From: Actinomycetota bacterium
GTDB taxonomy: Bacteria > Actinomycetota > Acidimicrobiia > Actinomarinales > Actinomarinaceae
Reading direction: 5' to 3'
DNA length: 64,000 nucleotides
Assembly: GCA_014384285.1 (NCBI GenBank)
Contig: JACNGE010000007.1
Location: forward strand, 1 to 64,000
A model generated the notes under the pieces. That model did no database searches, was not told where the DNA came from, and saw only the letters and a program-made list of their open reading frames with translations. The first letter of the stretch is position 1. Every line of letters begins with the position of its first letter. Below, one piece after another: positions 15,639 through 24,297 of the stretch. A program made the position numbers and the translations under genes.

Positions 15639-16577
15639 TTAAAAATCTCTAACGTTGACTGAAGAAGATGTGTCACCATCTAAAATACTTTTCACATTTT
15701 TGACTGTATCACTACCTGCTTTTAACTGTGCTTCACGCGTTGAAGCACCAAGATGGGGTAAAGTAATTGTTTCTGACTCTGTCAGCGCTGCTGTATATTC
15801 TGGGGGTTCATTCTCATACACATCCAAGCCTGCAGAAAAAAGTTTACCTTCTTCAACAAGTTTATATACTTCAGACTCATCGATTACTCCTCCTCTTGAT
15901 GTGTTAATTATTATTGAATCTTGTTTCATTAGTGCAAGTTTCTCCTTTGAAATAAGATTCCGAGTTTCTTCATTTTTAATAACATGTAGAGAAACAACAT
16001 CAGCTTGTTCTAATAGCTCATCTAATTCTTTTTTTAATTCCTTTTCTGTCGATAGCTCAACGTAAGGATCATAGAATATGATATTCATACCAAAACTGTG
16101 CATTCTTTCTGCAACTAATCTAGCAACCCTCCCAAAGCCAACAAATCCTAAAGTTTTACCGTGCAGCTCTATTCCAGTGAGTGCAGCTCTATCCCACCCT
16201 TTGGATTTAAGAGCATTATTTCCCTGAATAATGTTTCTAGCTGCAGCAATAATAAGTCCAACTGTTAATTCTGCTACAGATATTATGTTCGCTTCAGGAG
16301 AATTTGTGACATGAATGCCTTTTTTAGTTGCTTCTGGAATATCAACGTTGTCCAATCCAACACCGCACCTCGCAATAACTTTTAAGTTTTTAGCAGCATT
16401 GATAACTTCTTTATCTATTGTTGAGGCACTTCGAATAAAGACTAAATCTGAATCAACAATTTGAGTTAGTAACTCTTCCCTTTTGTTTTCCACTGTTGAG
16501 ATATCAATACAGGTACCCATAGTTTTTAATTGTTCTAGTGCGGTTGGATCTAGCTTATCGCAGATTAAAATTTTCAT
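15639..16577 (-). CDS. serA: D-3-phosphoglycerate dehydrogenase, short form
   Basis: A 312-residue D-isomer 2-hydroxyacid dehydrogenase. NAD-binding motif GFGRVARLVAERM is near residue 151, the active-site RCGVGLDNVD near 71, NTSRGGVIDE near 227, and the catalytic His in LPHLGAST near 278. It oxidises 3-phosphoglycerate, the first step of serine synthesis. It ends right after the catalytic domain, lacking the ASB and ACT regulatory domains that most actinobacterial SerA proteins carry, so serine feedback control is probably absent. The start overlaps the phosphatase gene by 4 nt. Confidence 0.88.
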   Translation of the reverse strand: MKILICDKLDPTALEQLKTMGTCIDISTVENKREELLTQIVDSDLVFIRSASTIDKEVINAAKNLKVIARCGVGLDNVDIPEATKKGIHVTNSPEANIISVAELTVGLIIAAARNIIQGNNALKSKGWDRAALTGIELHGKTLGFVGFGRVARLVAERMHSFGMNIIFYDPYVELSTEKELKKELDELLEQADVVSLHVIKNEETRNLISKEKLALMKQDSIIINTSRGGVIDESEVYKLVEEGKLFSAGLDVYENEPPEYTAALTESETITLPHLGASTREAQLKAGSDTVKNVKSILDGDTSSSVNVRDF

Positions 16578-17368
16578 GTTGATTCCATTAGCTTATCTAA
16601 TGCTAACTGATGTAGCCTCTTAGAGGCAGCAGCAAGTACATAAACATTTCTATCTCCATCAATAAGTTTATTCCCTTCCCAGTCTGTAATAATTCCTCCA
16701 GCCCCCTCAATTATTTTAACCAAGGGTAAGTAGTCATAAGGAGCAGTTAATCTTTCAGCAATTAAATCTATATAACCACTCGCAAGCAAACCATAGTTGT
16801 AGCAATCACTCCCAGTAGTTGTAACTTTTACTGATTTCTCAAGTGATTGGTAAGCCCTCCATTTTTTCATACCAAATTCATGACTGGAAGTAGTTGCCAT
16901 CAAAGCATCTTCAAGGTTCTCCACTGACCTGCAGACAACTTTTACACCATTTTCAGTAGTTAGATTTTCGCTAAAAGAAATCCATCTTTCATTTAATGCT
17001 GGACAATCTATAACTCCACCTATTAAATCCTCTCCGTGCAAAAGACCTATGAGGGTTCCAAAATCACGCTTTCCTGCAATATAACTTCGAGTGCCGTCGA
17101 TAGGATCTATGAACCATGTAAATTTTGATGAATTATTTAGATCTTCAAATTCTTCACCGACAATTCCGTGTGTGGGAAATTTTTTTTGTATTGTTGATCT
17201 TATAAGTTTTTCTATTTCTTTATCTGCAATAGTTACTGGACTATTATCACCTTTTAACGAAAGGTTTCTTGTTTTTCTGAAGTAATTCAGTGCTACTTCA
17301 CCTGTTTCATCTAACAAATCTTCTATGAATGAAACAAGTTCCTCATAGGATAGGCTCTCAATAGTCAA
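16574..17368 (-). CDS. Inositol-monophosphatase-family phosphatase (HisN-like)
   Basis: A 264-residue Mg-dependent phosphatase. IMPase motifs are GEEFEDL near residue 66, the metal site WFIDPIDGTRSY near 83-94, and the C-terminal APYDYLPLVKIIEGAGG near 215. RDFGTLIGLLH matches histidinol-phosphatase types more than classic inositol phosphatases, so histidine biosynthesis is the first guess. Because it is coupled to serA, other phosphate monoesters cannot be excluded. It follows the mycoredoxin-like gene by 1 nt. Confidence 0.85.
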   Translation of the reverse strand: MTIESLSYEELVSFIEDLLDETGEVALNYFRKTRNLSLKGDNSPVTIADKEIEKLIRSTIQKKFPTHGIVGEEFEDLNNSSKFTWFIDPIDGTRSYIAGKRDFGTLIGLLHGEDLIGGVIDCPALNERWISFSENLTTENGVKVVCRSVENLEDALMATTSSHEFGMKKWRAYQSLEKSVKVTTTGSDCYNYGLLASGYIDLIAERLTAPYDYLPLVKIIEGAGGIITDWEGNKLIDGDRNVYVLAAASKRLHQLALDKLMEST

Positions 17369-17369
17369 A

Positions 17370-17618
17370 TCAAACTATTCCCAGTTCTTTTAATTTACTA
17401 TGAAGCTCTAAATCGTTAGGTTCAACTAAAAACGAATCATCTGAAAAAACTATTGTCGGGATTCTTCTTTGATTTTTTTGTAGTTTTGTAATGTAATCAT
17501 TAGCTTCAGAGTTTATATCTACATTGATTTCTTCAAAATCTACATTCAACTTGTTAAGTAAGGCTTTAGATCGTACACAATCCCCGCACCAGTCAGTTGT
17601 GTAAAATTTAATACTCAC
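17370..17618 (-). CDS. Mycoredoxin/glutaredoxin-like protein
   Basis: An 82-residue thioredoxin-fold protein with the active site WCGDC at residues 10-14, followed by VRSKALLNKLNVDFEEINVD and RIPTIVF (cis-proline loop). Overall shape matches actinobacterial mycoredoxin-1 and NrdH-like glutaredoxins, which reduce mixed disulfides with mycothiol. It lies in a tight cluster trxA - small membrane protein - this gene - phosphatase - serA (gaps of 1-2 nt). Whether mycothiol is made cannot be seen in this window. Confidence 0.8.
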   Translation of the reverse strand: MSIKFYTTDWCGDCVRSKALLNKLNVDFEEINVDINSEANDYITKLQKNQRRIPTIVFSDDSFLVEPNDLELHSKLKELGIV

Positions 17619-17620
17619 AA

Positions 17621-17902
17621 TTATGAATTTGTATCTGCTTGTTGTAGTAATTCAAAAAAACCACCAAGAAACATCGACAAGTCGTTGAGAGTCTGGAATG
17701 CATCATCAAACTGTCCCTGTAAAGAAGATACAACATCAGCCGTAGCATCAAGTTTCGGTAGAAGGGCTTGAATATCTGCAATCACACCCATTGCCTCTTC
17801 TAAAGCTGATGAGATAGCACCTACCTCAAGATAAATAAAGTATCCAGCACCTAAAAAGAGTACAAGGAGTACTACCTGTAAGAAAAGGACAACTTTTAAC
17901 AT
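17621..17902 (-). CDS. Small single-span membrane protein, unknown function
   Basis: A 93-residue protein with one N-terminal transmembrane helix (about residues 3-27, LKVVLFLQVVLLVLFLGAGY) and a heptad-like helical remainder (AISSALEEAMGVIADIQALLPKLDATADVVSSL is the region, about 30-62). No family is recognised. Its placement between trxA and a mycoredoxin-like gene with 2-nt spacers argues that it is real and co-transcribed. A role in anchoring or redox at the membrane would be speculation. Confidence 0.65.
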   Translation of the reverse strand: MLKVVLFLQVVLLVLFLGAGYFIYLEVGAISSALEEAMGVIADIQALLPKLDATADVVSSLQGQFDDAFQTLNDLSMFLGGFFELLQQADTNS

Positions 17903-17904
17903 GA

Positions 17905-18213
17905 TTAACTTAGAGCAGTAATTTTTTCTTTAATAGTTTCTTTTGGTTGAACACCTACAAAACGTTCTTTTACTTCTCCGTCTTTAAGAATAACTACTGT
18001 TGGAACTCCCATGACTTGATTTGCACCTGCGATTTCAGGGAACTGATCTACATCTAGTTTCACAAAATCTACATTTTCAAGTTCTGATTCTAATTCTTCT
18101 AAAATTGGGCTAAGTACCTTGCAAGGACCACACCAGGTTGCATGGAAATCTATCACTACTGGTTTTTCAGAGTTTTGTATTGCAGCATATTCTTCTGCAT
18201 TAATGTCTTTCAT
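17905..18213 (-). CDS. trxA: Thioredoxin
   Basis: A 102-residue thioredoxin with active site WCGPC near residue 27, DFHATWCGPCKVLSPILEE around it, and the cis-proline loop GVPTVVIL near 71. It is the general disulfide reductant of the cytoplasm. The ATG has a good AAAGGAG 6-7 nt upstream, and a TAGAAT box lies further up. It is first in the five-gene serine/redox operon and divergent from the GGT-like gene. Confidence 0.95.
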   Translation of the reverse strand: MKDINAEEYAAIQNSEKPVVIDFHATWCGPCKVLSPILEELESELENVDFVKLDVDQFPEIAGANQVMGVPTVVILKDGEVKERFVGVQPKETIKEKITALS

Positions 18214-18295
18214 ATTTTATCTCCTTTATGATGTGTAAACATTCTATAAACATGAGGTTTATACAAGTAACTTCTTGGTGAGTTATTTTACAAAC

Positions 18296-18301
18296 TATAC
18301 T
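18296..18301 (+). promoter_or_regulatory. -10 box for a leaderless start (GGT-like gene)
   Basis: TATACT, then 6 nt, then the ATG at 18308. This spacing supports the ATG over an in-frame TTG 33 nt upstream. Confidence 0.55.
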
Positions 18302-18307
18302 TATAAA

Positions 18308-19840
18308 ATGAGTTCAATCGTCGTTTCACCACATAACTTATCTTCTGAGGCAGGAAAAAAAGTATTAGAACTTGGTGGTAATGCTGTGGATGCGGCAATA
18401 GCAACAAATATCGTCCAAGGAGTGGTTGCACCTGAAACCTGTGGAATTGGTGGTGATTTGTTTGCTCTAATTTGGAAAGATGGATTTACACAACCAGATT
18501 GTTTAGATGCATCAGGATACGCTGGGAGCAATGTGGACGGAACCGTGATTGCCGGAGATACCATACCTTTAAACCATCCTATGTCTGTAACTGTTCCGGG
18601 TGCTGTAAATGGTTGGTTCACATTACATGAAAAATATGGTTCTATGGATATTTCAAAAATTTTTAATCTTGGTATCGAAATCTGTCATGAAGGTTTTGAA
18701 GTTAATCATGAACTTGCTGCAAGTTTAAAAATACATGGAGATGAACTCAGCGCGCAACCTTCTTCGTTTAGCTTTTATAATAATTCGATACCCCTTGAAA
18801 GTGGATCTTTGGTAAGGCGTGTAAACCTTGGTAAGACATTAGAGCTTCTAGCTAAAGAAGGGCCAGATATTTTCTATAAGGGAGAGATAGCAATTGCAAT
18901 ATCTAAATCAGTAAACAATATTCTTACTCTGGAGGACCTTAATCATTTTTCCGCAAAATGGGTCGAACCCCTTAAGCTTGAAATTTTTGGATATGATGGA
19001 TGGACAACTCCTCCCTCAACTCAAAGTTATCTTACCCTTTGTACATTAAAAGGCTACGAACTTTTATCTCAAAAATATGAAGATTCTCTTCATATGCTTA
19101 TAGAAAGCTATAGAATTTTTGCTGCAGACAGAGACAACATTACATTCGACTATCAAAATAATATTCAAGAGTTCAGAGGTGTAGATATGGACTACATAGA
19201 AGAAAAAATGAGCCTCTACAGTAACGAAAGTACTCAAAAGTTCAACTTTCCAGAGCCTAAAGGAGGCGGTACTGCATACATGACTGTTAAGGACTCAAAT
19301 GGTCTTGGTATCTCCTTAATTCAATCTAATTTTCATGGTATCGGAAGCAGAATAGGTGTAGGGAGATACGGATTTTTTCTGCATAACAGGGGGTGTGGAT
19401 TTAACTTAGATAAAAATCACTCGAATTATCTAACTGCTGGAAGGAAACCATTGCATACCCTCTCACCAACTCTGTGGACAAAAAATAATCAACTTGAGCT
19501 AATACTTGGCACTCGTGGTGGAAGATATCAGCCTCAGCTACTTGCTCAACTTGCACTTCCATATTTACAACAAAAAGTATCTATAAAAGACTCTATGAAG
19601 ATTGGACGTTGGGCGTTAAATAACTTCTCCTCAGATACAACATCTCATGTAACCGTTGAGGGTTCTTTTTTAAGCTCAGAAATAGAAGACTTAAGAGCAA
19701 AAGGCCATGATGTAACCCAGATTAAAGACGACTTCGATAAAGCATACGGTCCAGTTTCAGCAATATATAAAGATAGCAAAAATGAATGGGCAGGTGCTGC
19801 AGATGTCAGAGTTGGGACAGAATCGGTCGAAACTATCTAG
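18308..19840 (+). CDS. Gamma-glutamyltranspeptidase-family N-terminal nucleophile hydrolase
   Basis: A 510-residue protein of the GGT/acylase superfamily. The opening VVSPHNLSSEAGKKVLELGG and GNAVDAAIAT plus GGDLFALIW are typical of the large subunit. KGGGTAYMTV near residue 327 supplies the autocatalytic threonine that would become the small-subunit N-terminus, and GSRIGVGRYGFFLHNRG and GTRGGRYQPQ follow. No signal peptide is present, unlike periplasmic GGT, so this is likely a cytoplasmic GGT-like amidohydrolase or acylase of unknown substrate. Start chosen at the ATG because of the TATACT box 6 nt before. Its TAG overlaps the smpB stop (CTAG). Confidence 0.82.
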   Translation: MSSIVVSPHNLSSEAGKKVLELGGNAVDAAIATNIVQGVVAPETCGIGGDLFALIWKDGFTQPDCLDASGYAGSNVDGTVIAGDTIPLNHPMSVTVPGAVNGWFTLHEKYGSMDISKIFNLGIEICHEGFEVNHELAASLKIHGDELSAQPSSFSFYNNSIPLESGSLVRRVNLGKTLELLAKEGPDIFYKGEIAIAISKSVNNILTLEDLNHFSAKWVEPLKLEIFGYDGWTTPPSTQSYLTLCTLKGYELLSQKYEDSLHMLIESYRIFAADRDNITFDYQNNIQEFRGVDMDYIEEKMSLYSNESTQKFNFPEPKGGGTAYMTVKDSNGLGISLIQSNFHGIGSRIGVGRYGFFLHNRGCGFNLDKNHSNYLTAGRKPLHTLSPTLWTKNNQLELILGTRGGRYQPQLLAQLALPYLQQKVSIKDSMKIGRWALNNFSSDTTSHVTVEGSFLSSEIEDLRAKGHDVTQIKDDFDKAYGPVSAIYKDSKNEWAGAADVRVGTESVETI

Positions 19841-20268
19841 TAGTTTTTCATATCTTTCTTATGTTGTTTTTCAGTAATTTTTTTACGTTTATCATAGTCT
19901 TTTTTACCCTTGCCAAGCGCAAGTTCAATTTTGATAAAACCATTTTTTTCATAAACTTTCATTGCCACTAAGGTATTTCCTTTAATTGAGGTAAGGCCAA
20001 TTAATCGTTTAATTTCTTTTTTATGTAAGAGGAGCTTACGAGGCGCTTTTGCATTGTAATCCAAATCACTTGAGAATTTATATTTCTCAATATTCATTTC
20101 TCGTAAAATTGCTTCTTCATTTTCTATTATTGCAAAAGCGTCAACTATAGAAACTCCTCCATTCCTAATGCTTTTAGTTTCAGAACCTGTGAGTACAATA
20201 CCTGCCTCAATACTCTCGCTAAATTCATATGAATTCCTAGCTTTTCTATTTTCTGCAAATATTTTCAT
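19837..20268 (-). CDS. smpB: SsrA-binding protein
   Basis: A 143-residue SmpB: basic OB-fold protein beginning AENRKARNSYEFSESIEAGI, then GSETKSIRNGGVSI, and ending in the Lys-rich helix KKDYDKRKKITEKQHKKD that enters the empty mRNA channel. It carries tmRNA to stalled ribosomes. The tmRNA gene lies about 7 kb away on the same strand. The smpB gene starts 1 nt after the M23 hydrolase gene, following the widespread ftsE-ftsX-(hydrolase)-smpB order. Confidence 0.97.
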   Translation of the reverse strand: MKIFAENRKARNSYEFSESIEAGIVLTGSETKSIRNGGVSIVDAFAIIENEEAILREMNIEKYKFSSDLDYNAKAPRKLLLHKKEIKRLIGLTSIKGNTLVAMKVYEKNGFIKIELALGKGKKDYDKRKKITEKQHKKDMKNY

Positions 20269-20269
20269 A

Positions 20270-21643
20270 TCAATTCAAGAAACAGTATGGATTCATTCTT
20301 CCCCTACTTGTTGGGTCTAAGTATGGCAAAGAACAAGAAACTGAATTAGGATTTTTAAGCCTTACTTCAAAATGAAGATGTGGCCCAGAAGATCTACCGG
20401 TATTCCCTACTCCTCCAATAGTGTCTCCTGTAATAACTGTCTGTCCTGGTGAAACATTTATCTTGCTCATATGGAAATAAAGAGTAGTCATACCTCCCCC
20501 GTGGTCAATAAACACCGAGTTTCCAGCAAGGCCATAGTATCGAGCAAGAATTACTACACCTCCAGCTGCAGCTTTAATTGGAGTTCCCGTACTAGCAGGT
20601 ATGTCTATAGCTCCATGAAAACTTGTAACTCCTCTAAATCTTCTCCACTTATAACCACTTGAGACATAACTCCCTGTAATTGGCCATGATAATTGGTCTG
20701 GTGCTGGGCCGCCTAAAGTACTAAGCCTTTCAATGTCAGCTTGAATTGCATCTTCAAGTTTTTCAAGATCTGCATGTTCTTTATCTAGAAGTTCTAATTG
20801 CTTATTCGCCTGCGCTAGAAGGTTTTGGGCTTTTTTCCTTTCAGTTAAAACTTGGGATTTTTTATTCTCGACTTTTCTTTTTTCAGACTCAACTAGTTTT
20901 TTACTAGCTTCAACTTGGTCAGCATACTCTTCTGCTTCAATAGAAATCTCCGTTTTCTTTTCTTCTTCAACTTGAAGATTGTTTATGACCTCTTGTCTAT
21001 CTGTTTCCCTATCGGTCAAAAAAGTAGTCTGCGTTTGCGCAAGATTCTCAAGTGCGTTTAAAGTTTCAACAATTTTATATGCAGAATCTACAACACTCGA
21101 TGCATACCCAAGTGCAGCTAAATAATCTGAGATTTCATCAAGATCAATGAAGAGTGCTGTTGAGGGACTCATGACTCCATTTATATAAAGCTTGAGTGCT
21201 TGTTCTTGGAGGCCCTCTCTTGCTGTATTCAAATTAATTTGAGTTTCGAATAATTCATCCTTAACATTTGTGATTTCAGTTTTGATTTTTCCAAGCTTTG
21301 TTTGCTCTTGAACTATATTTTGTTGCACCAGTGCTAAATTGTCCAACGACGTATCGTATCCTGCTAGGGCATTTGCTAATGCTTTTTCAGCAACTTCTAG
21401 CCTACTTTGGACTTCTGAAAGTTCTCTATTAACCTGACGCAAAGCAGAGTCATTAGATATTATGGCTTTTTCTAGATCTGTTTTTTCTCCCTCATACTGA
21501 TTTATTTGATTTGCTATAGCTTGGAGTTGTTTTTCAACTTCTTCTAGTCGTTCTTCTGCGGTAATTGCATTAAGAGAATCTAAAGAAAGAACTTGAAGTA
21601 AAAATGCTACAACAAGAAAGATTGGAATAAATTTTTTATTCAT
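20270..21643 (-). CDS. Coiled-coil M23 (LytM) peptidoglycan hydrolase, FtsEX-linked
   Basis: A 457-residue secreted protein: signal peptide (about 1-26, FIPIFLVVAFLLQVLSL), two long coiled-coil stretches (about 30-130 and 210-310, rich in E/K/Q), then a C-terminal LytM domain (about 330-450). The zinc ligands are present (HGAIDIP giving H-x3-D, and GPHLHFEVR giving H-x-H), so it should be catalytically active. The layout is that of EnvC/PcsB-type proteins which FtsEX gates during division, but with its own active M23 domain. The start overlaps ftsX by 8 nt, supporting a functional link. Confidence 0.9.
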   Translation of the reverse strand: MNKKFIPIFLVVAFLLQVLSLDSLNAITAEERLEEVEKQLQAIANQINQYEGEKTDLEKAIISNDSALRQVNRELSEVQSRLEVAEKALANALAGYDTSLDNLALVQQNIVQEQTKLGKIKTEITNVKDELFETQINLNTAREGLQEQALKLYINGVMSPSTALFIDLDEISDYLAALGYASSVVDSAYKIVETLNALENLAQTQTTFLTDRETDRQEVINNLQVEEEKKTEISIEAEEYADQVEASKKLVESEKRKVENKKSQVLTERKKAQNLLAQANKQLELLDKEHADLEKLEDAIQADIERLSTLGGPAPDQLSWPITGSYVSSGYKWRRFRGVTSFHGAIDIPASTGTPIKAAAGGVVILARYYGLAGNSVFIDHGGGMTTLYFHMSKINVSPGQTVITGDTIGGVGNTGRSSGPHLHFEVRLKNPNSVSCSLPYLDPTSRGRMNPYCFLN

Positions 21644-22511
21644 TAAGTGCTTTCCTTATGCCTACATAACTAGCAAAAAATCCAAAGACTATTGATGTAG
21701 CAATAAGTCCAAGAGTAAGGTTAATTAAATATGCATCTGAAATAGTTATATCAAAAATACTTTCTGCAACAACTGAATCTTTAGAGTATTGAATAAATCC
21801 CCAGCCCAAACCTACAGCAATGCTTGTTCCAAGTAATGATTCAAAAATAGCTTCAAAAATAAAAGGTAGTCTTATATAGGTTGATGAAGCACCAATAAGT
21901 TTCATAACTTTAATTTCTTTTCGTTTTGCGAAAGCAGTAAGTCTAAGGGTGTTGATAATTAAAATGAATGCTGCAAAGGCTATAAGAATAGCAAAAACTG
22001 TTGCGGCTAAAACTAAAGTGTTTGTAAGGCTCAAAAGCCTTTCAATTGCTTCCCCAGATGCTCTAATTTCTTTAACCGCTGGATTTCCCTCCATTCTCTC
22101 AAAGATAAGGGTATAGTCCGAAGGGTCATTTAAATTTACACGTAAAGAAGAGGGTAGGATTTCAAAATCAACTTCTTGAAGAAGTTCTGGCTGATCTTTG
22201 AAGAGAATTTTAAACTCTTCACCTGCTTCAGCTTTTGAAAAATAGTCAACCATCCTTACTTCGGGATAACTCTCTAAAGAATCTTGAAGTTGTTTGTGCG
22301 CAGTTGTTGTCACCCTGTCATCTAAAAAAATAACGACGTGTACACCGTTTTGCCATCTTGATGTATTGTTCTCCACCACTGCTCTACCTGACAGGGTTGT
22401 AAAAACTAGAAAACTAGAGACAAGAACAGCAAGTAAAGTAGCTACAACTAATAAAGGGTTTCTCCTCATATTGATGAAGGTATTTTTAATTACATAGGAT
22501 AACTTATTCAT
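21636..22511 (-). CDS. ftsX: Cell division ABC transporter permease
   Basis: A 291-residue membrane protein. TM1 is near 20-42 (NPLLVVATLLAVLVSSFLVF), followed by a large extracytoplasmic loop (about 45-165) and three more helices near 170, 220 and 265. The FtsX fold, the cytoplasmic FAKRKEIKVMKLIGAS motif and pairing with ftsE are diagnostic. The loop would contact the coiled coil of the downstream M23 protein and transmit ATP-driven conformational change to it. Confidence 0.95.
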   Translation of the reverse strand: MNKLSYVIKNTFINMRRNPLLVVATLLAVLVSSFLVFTTLSGRAVVENNTSRWQNGVHVVIFLDDRVTTTAHKQLQDSLESYPEVRMVDYFSKAEAGEEFKILFKDQPELLQEVDFEILPSSLRVNLNDPSDYTLIFERMEGNPAVKEIRASGEAIERLLSLTNTLVLAATVFAILIAFAAFILIINTLRLTAFAKRKEIKVMKLIGASSTYIRLPFIFEAIFESLLGTSIAVGLGWGFIQYSKDSVVAESIFDITISDAYLINLTLGLIATSIVFGFFASYVGIRKALNE

Positions 22512-22519
22512 AAATTTCC

Positions 22520-23197
22520 TTATACATACGTACCTTCAATTTCGTCTCTAATTAATTTCCCATCAGAAAGTTCTAATACTCTCTTCTTTCTTCTGTTAAC
22601 TATTGACGAGTCATGGGTAGCCATTAAAACAGTGGTTCCCGCTCTATTAATTTTTTCAAGTAAAGATACAATCTGAATGCTTAAGTCTGGATCTAAATTA
22701 CCTGTAGGCTCATCACAGAGAAGAACTAGAGGGTTACTTGCCAATGCTCTAGCAATTGCAACTCTGGTTTGCTCTCCACCAGAAAGTTGATAAGGAAATT
22801 TATAAGCATTATCTTGTAATTCAACTAAATCAATTAATGTACTTGTTTTTGTATCAATCTCGTTTGCATCATAGCCTAGAACTTCTAATGCAAAGCTGAT
22901 ATTTTCAAAGGTTGTTCGATCTTCAAGTAGTTGTGGCTCTTGAGTAACAATCCCTAACTTACGTCTTAATATAGGTATTTTCCATTTAGGAAGCGATGAA
23001 ACTTCCATATCTGCTACCTCTATTATTCCTTTTGTGGGGAAGGTATCTCTATATAGCAATTTAAGAAATGATGATTTTCCACTACCTGAATGGCCAATTA
23101 GGTATACGAAGTCACCTTCTTTTATCTCAGTAGAAATGTTTGATAATGCAACACTGCCACCTTGAAATACTAATGAAACATTTTCTAATTTAATCAT
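22520..23197 (-). CDS. ftsE: Cell division ATP-binding protein
   Basis: A 225-residue ABC ATPase: Walker A GHSGSGKSS near residue 36, signature LSGGEQTRVAIARAL near 141, Walker B LLCDEPTGNLDP near 163, and switch His in MATHDSSIV. FtsE partners with FtsX at the divisome. It overlaps the prfB stop by 8 nt and precedes ftsX by 8 nt. Confidence 0.96.
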   Translation of the reverse strand: MIKLENVSLVFQGGSVALSNISTEIKEGDFVYLIGHSGSGKSSFLKLLYRDTFPTKGIIEVADMEVSSLPKWKIPILRRKLGIVTQEPQLLEDRTTFENISFALEVLGYDANEIDTKTSTLIDLVELQDNAYKFPYQLSGGEQTRVAIARALASNPLVLLCDEPTGNLDPDLSIQIVSLLEKINRAGTTVLMATHDSSIVNRRKKRVLELSDGKLIRDEIEGTYV

Positions 23198-24294
23198 TTA
23201 ATCCCTGTCTACGCCATTTTAGATAATCTTTGATAAAAATGTTAATTTCTCCATCTAATACTGCCTGAATATTTCCAACTTCTGTATTTGTTCTTGAATC
23301 TTTTACCTGCTGATAGGGTTGCATAACATATGATCTTATTTGTCTACCCCATCCTGCCTCGACCTGGTCTCCTCTAATCGAATTAAGTTCTTGCATTTTG
23401 TCTTCTTTTTCCTTGAGGGCAATTTTAGTTTTTAGTAATTCAAGAGCTCTCATTTTATTTTGTAACTGAGAACGTTCAGCTTGGCAGGCAACTACTAAGC
23501 CAGTGGGTAAATGGGTTATCCTGACTGCAGAATCTGTGGTATTTACATGTTGCCCTCCTGCTCCAGATGATCTGTAAACATCAATTCTCAATTCGTCATC
23601 CTTTATTTCAACTTCATCAGAATTCTCAATCAGAGGTATGACGTCTACCCCTGCAAAGCTAGTATGTCTTCTTTTGTTGCTATCAAAGGGGCTGATCCTT
23701 ACAAGTCTGTGAACGCCTCTTTCGCTTTCAAGAGTTGCATATGCACGATATGAATTCACTGTTATAGATACAGATTTAATTCCTGCCTCTTCAGCATTAG
23801 AAAGCTCTTCGATTGTGTACTCCATACTATTTTCATCAAAATATCTTGTGTACATTCGATAGAGAATCTGTGCCCAGTCATTTGCATCAACACCCCCTGC
23901 ACCAGCATTAATAGAAATCATTGCATTTAAATCGTCGTACTCTCCACTATAAAAAGATTCCTCTTCGAGGTCTTCAAGTTTTTTCTCAAAATTCTTAACT
24001 TGTTTATTAATATCCCTTAAAACATCTTCCTCTTGTTTGCTTAAATTGAGGAGTTCTTTTAAATCATTTAATTCTGATTCCAATGTAAATAAAAGATTAA
24101 GAATTTTTTCATACGAAGAGGCTTCTTTTGATATGCTCTGTGCTTTAACGTTGTTAGACCAAAAGTCTGTCTCTGACATTAGTTTGTTTAATTGCTTTAG
24201 TTTTATTTCTTTAGCTTCAAAGTCAAAGGTACTCCTTCGCAGAGGATAACCTCTCAACAAGAGATTCTATGGCTACAACTAATTCTTTAAACAT
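23190..24294 (-). CDS. prfB: Peptide chain release factor 2 with programmed +1 frameshift
   Basis: The true start is the ATG at 24294-24292, which gives 23 codons (MFKELVVAIESLVERLSSAK then EYL) up to CTT-TGA. A +1 slip on CTTTGAC then enters the long frame at 24224 and continues with DFEAKEIKLKQL, giving 367 residues in total. The RF2 stop-recognition tripeptide SPF and the GGQ hydrolysis motif (SGAGGQHVNT) are both present. RF2 terminates at UGA and UAA. The in-frame UGA makes synthesis autoregulatory: low RF2 favours frameshifting. A start at the TTG 24260 would avoid the frameshift, but yields an unrelated N-terminus and is rejected. It follows secA by 3 nt. Confidence 0.95.
24222..24237 (-). 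promoter_or_regulatory. prfB programmed +1 frameshift signal
   Basis: On the minus strand AAGGAGTACCTTTGAC contains an internal Shine-Dalgarno AAGGAG, a 3-nt spacer, the slippery CTT and the in-frame TGA followed by C. This is the classical bacterial RF2 recoding site (typically AGGGGGTATCTTTGAC). Confidence 0.95.
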
Positions 24295-24297
24295 ACT

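Noticed and set aside
23190-24260. prfB starting at the TTG 24260
   Set aside because: It gives a non-homologous N-terminus and ignores the canonical AAGGAG-TAC-CTT-TGA-C recoding site with a proper leader frame upstream.
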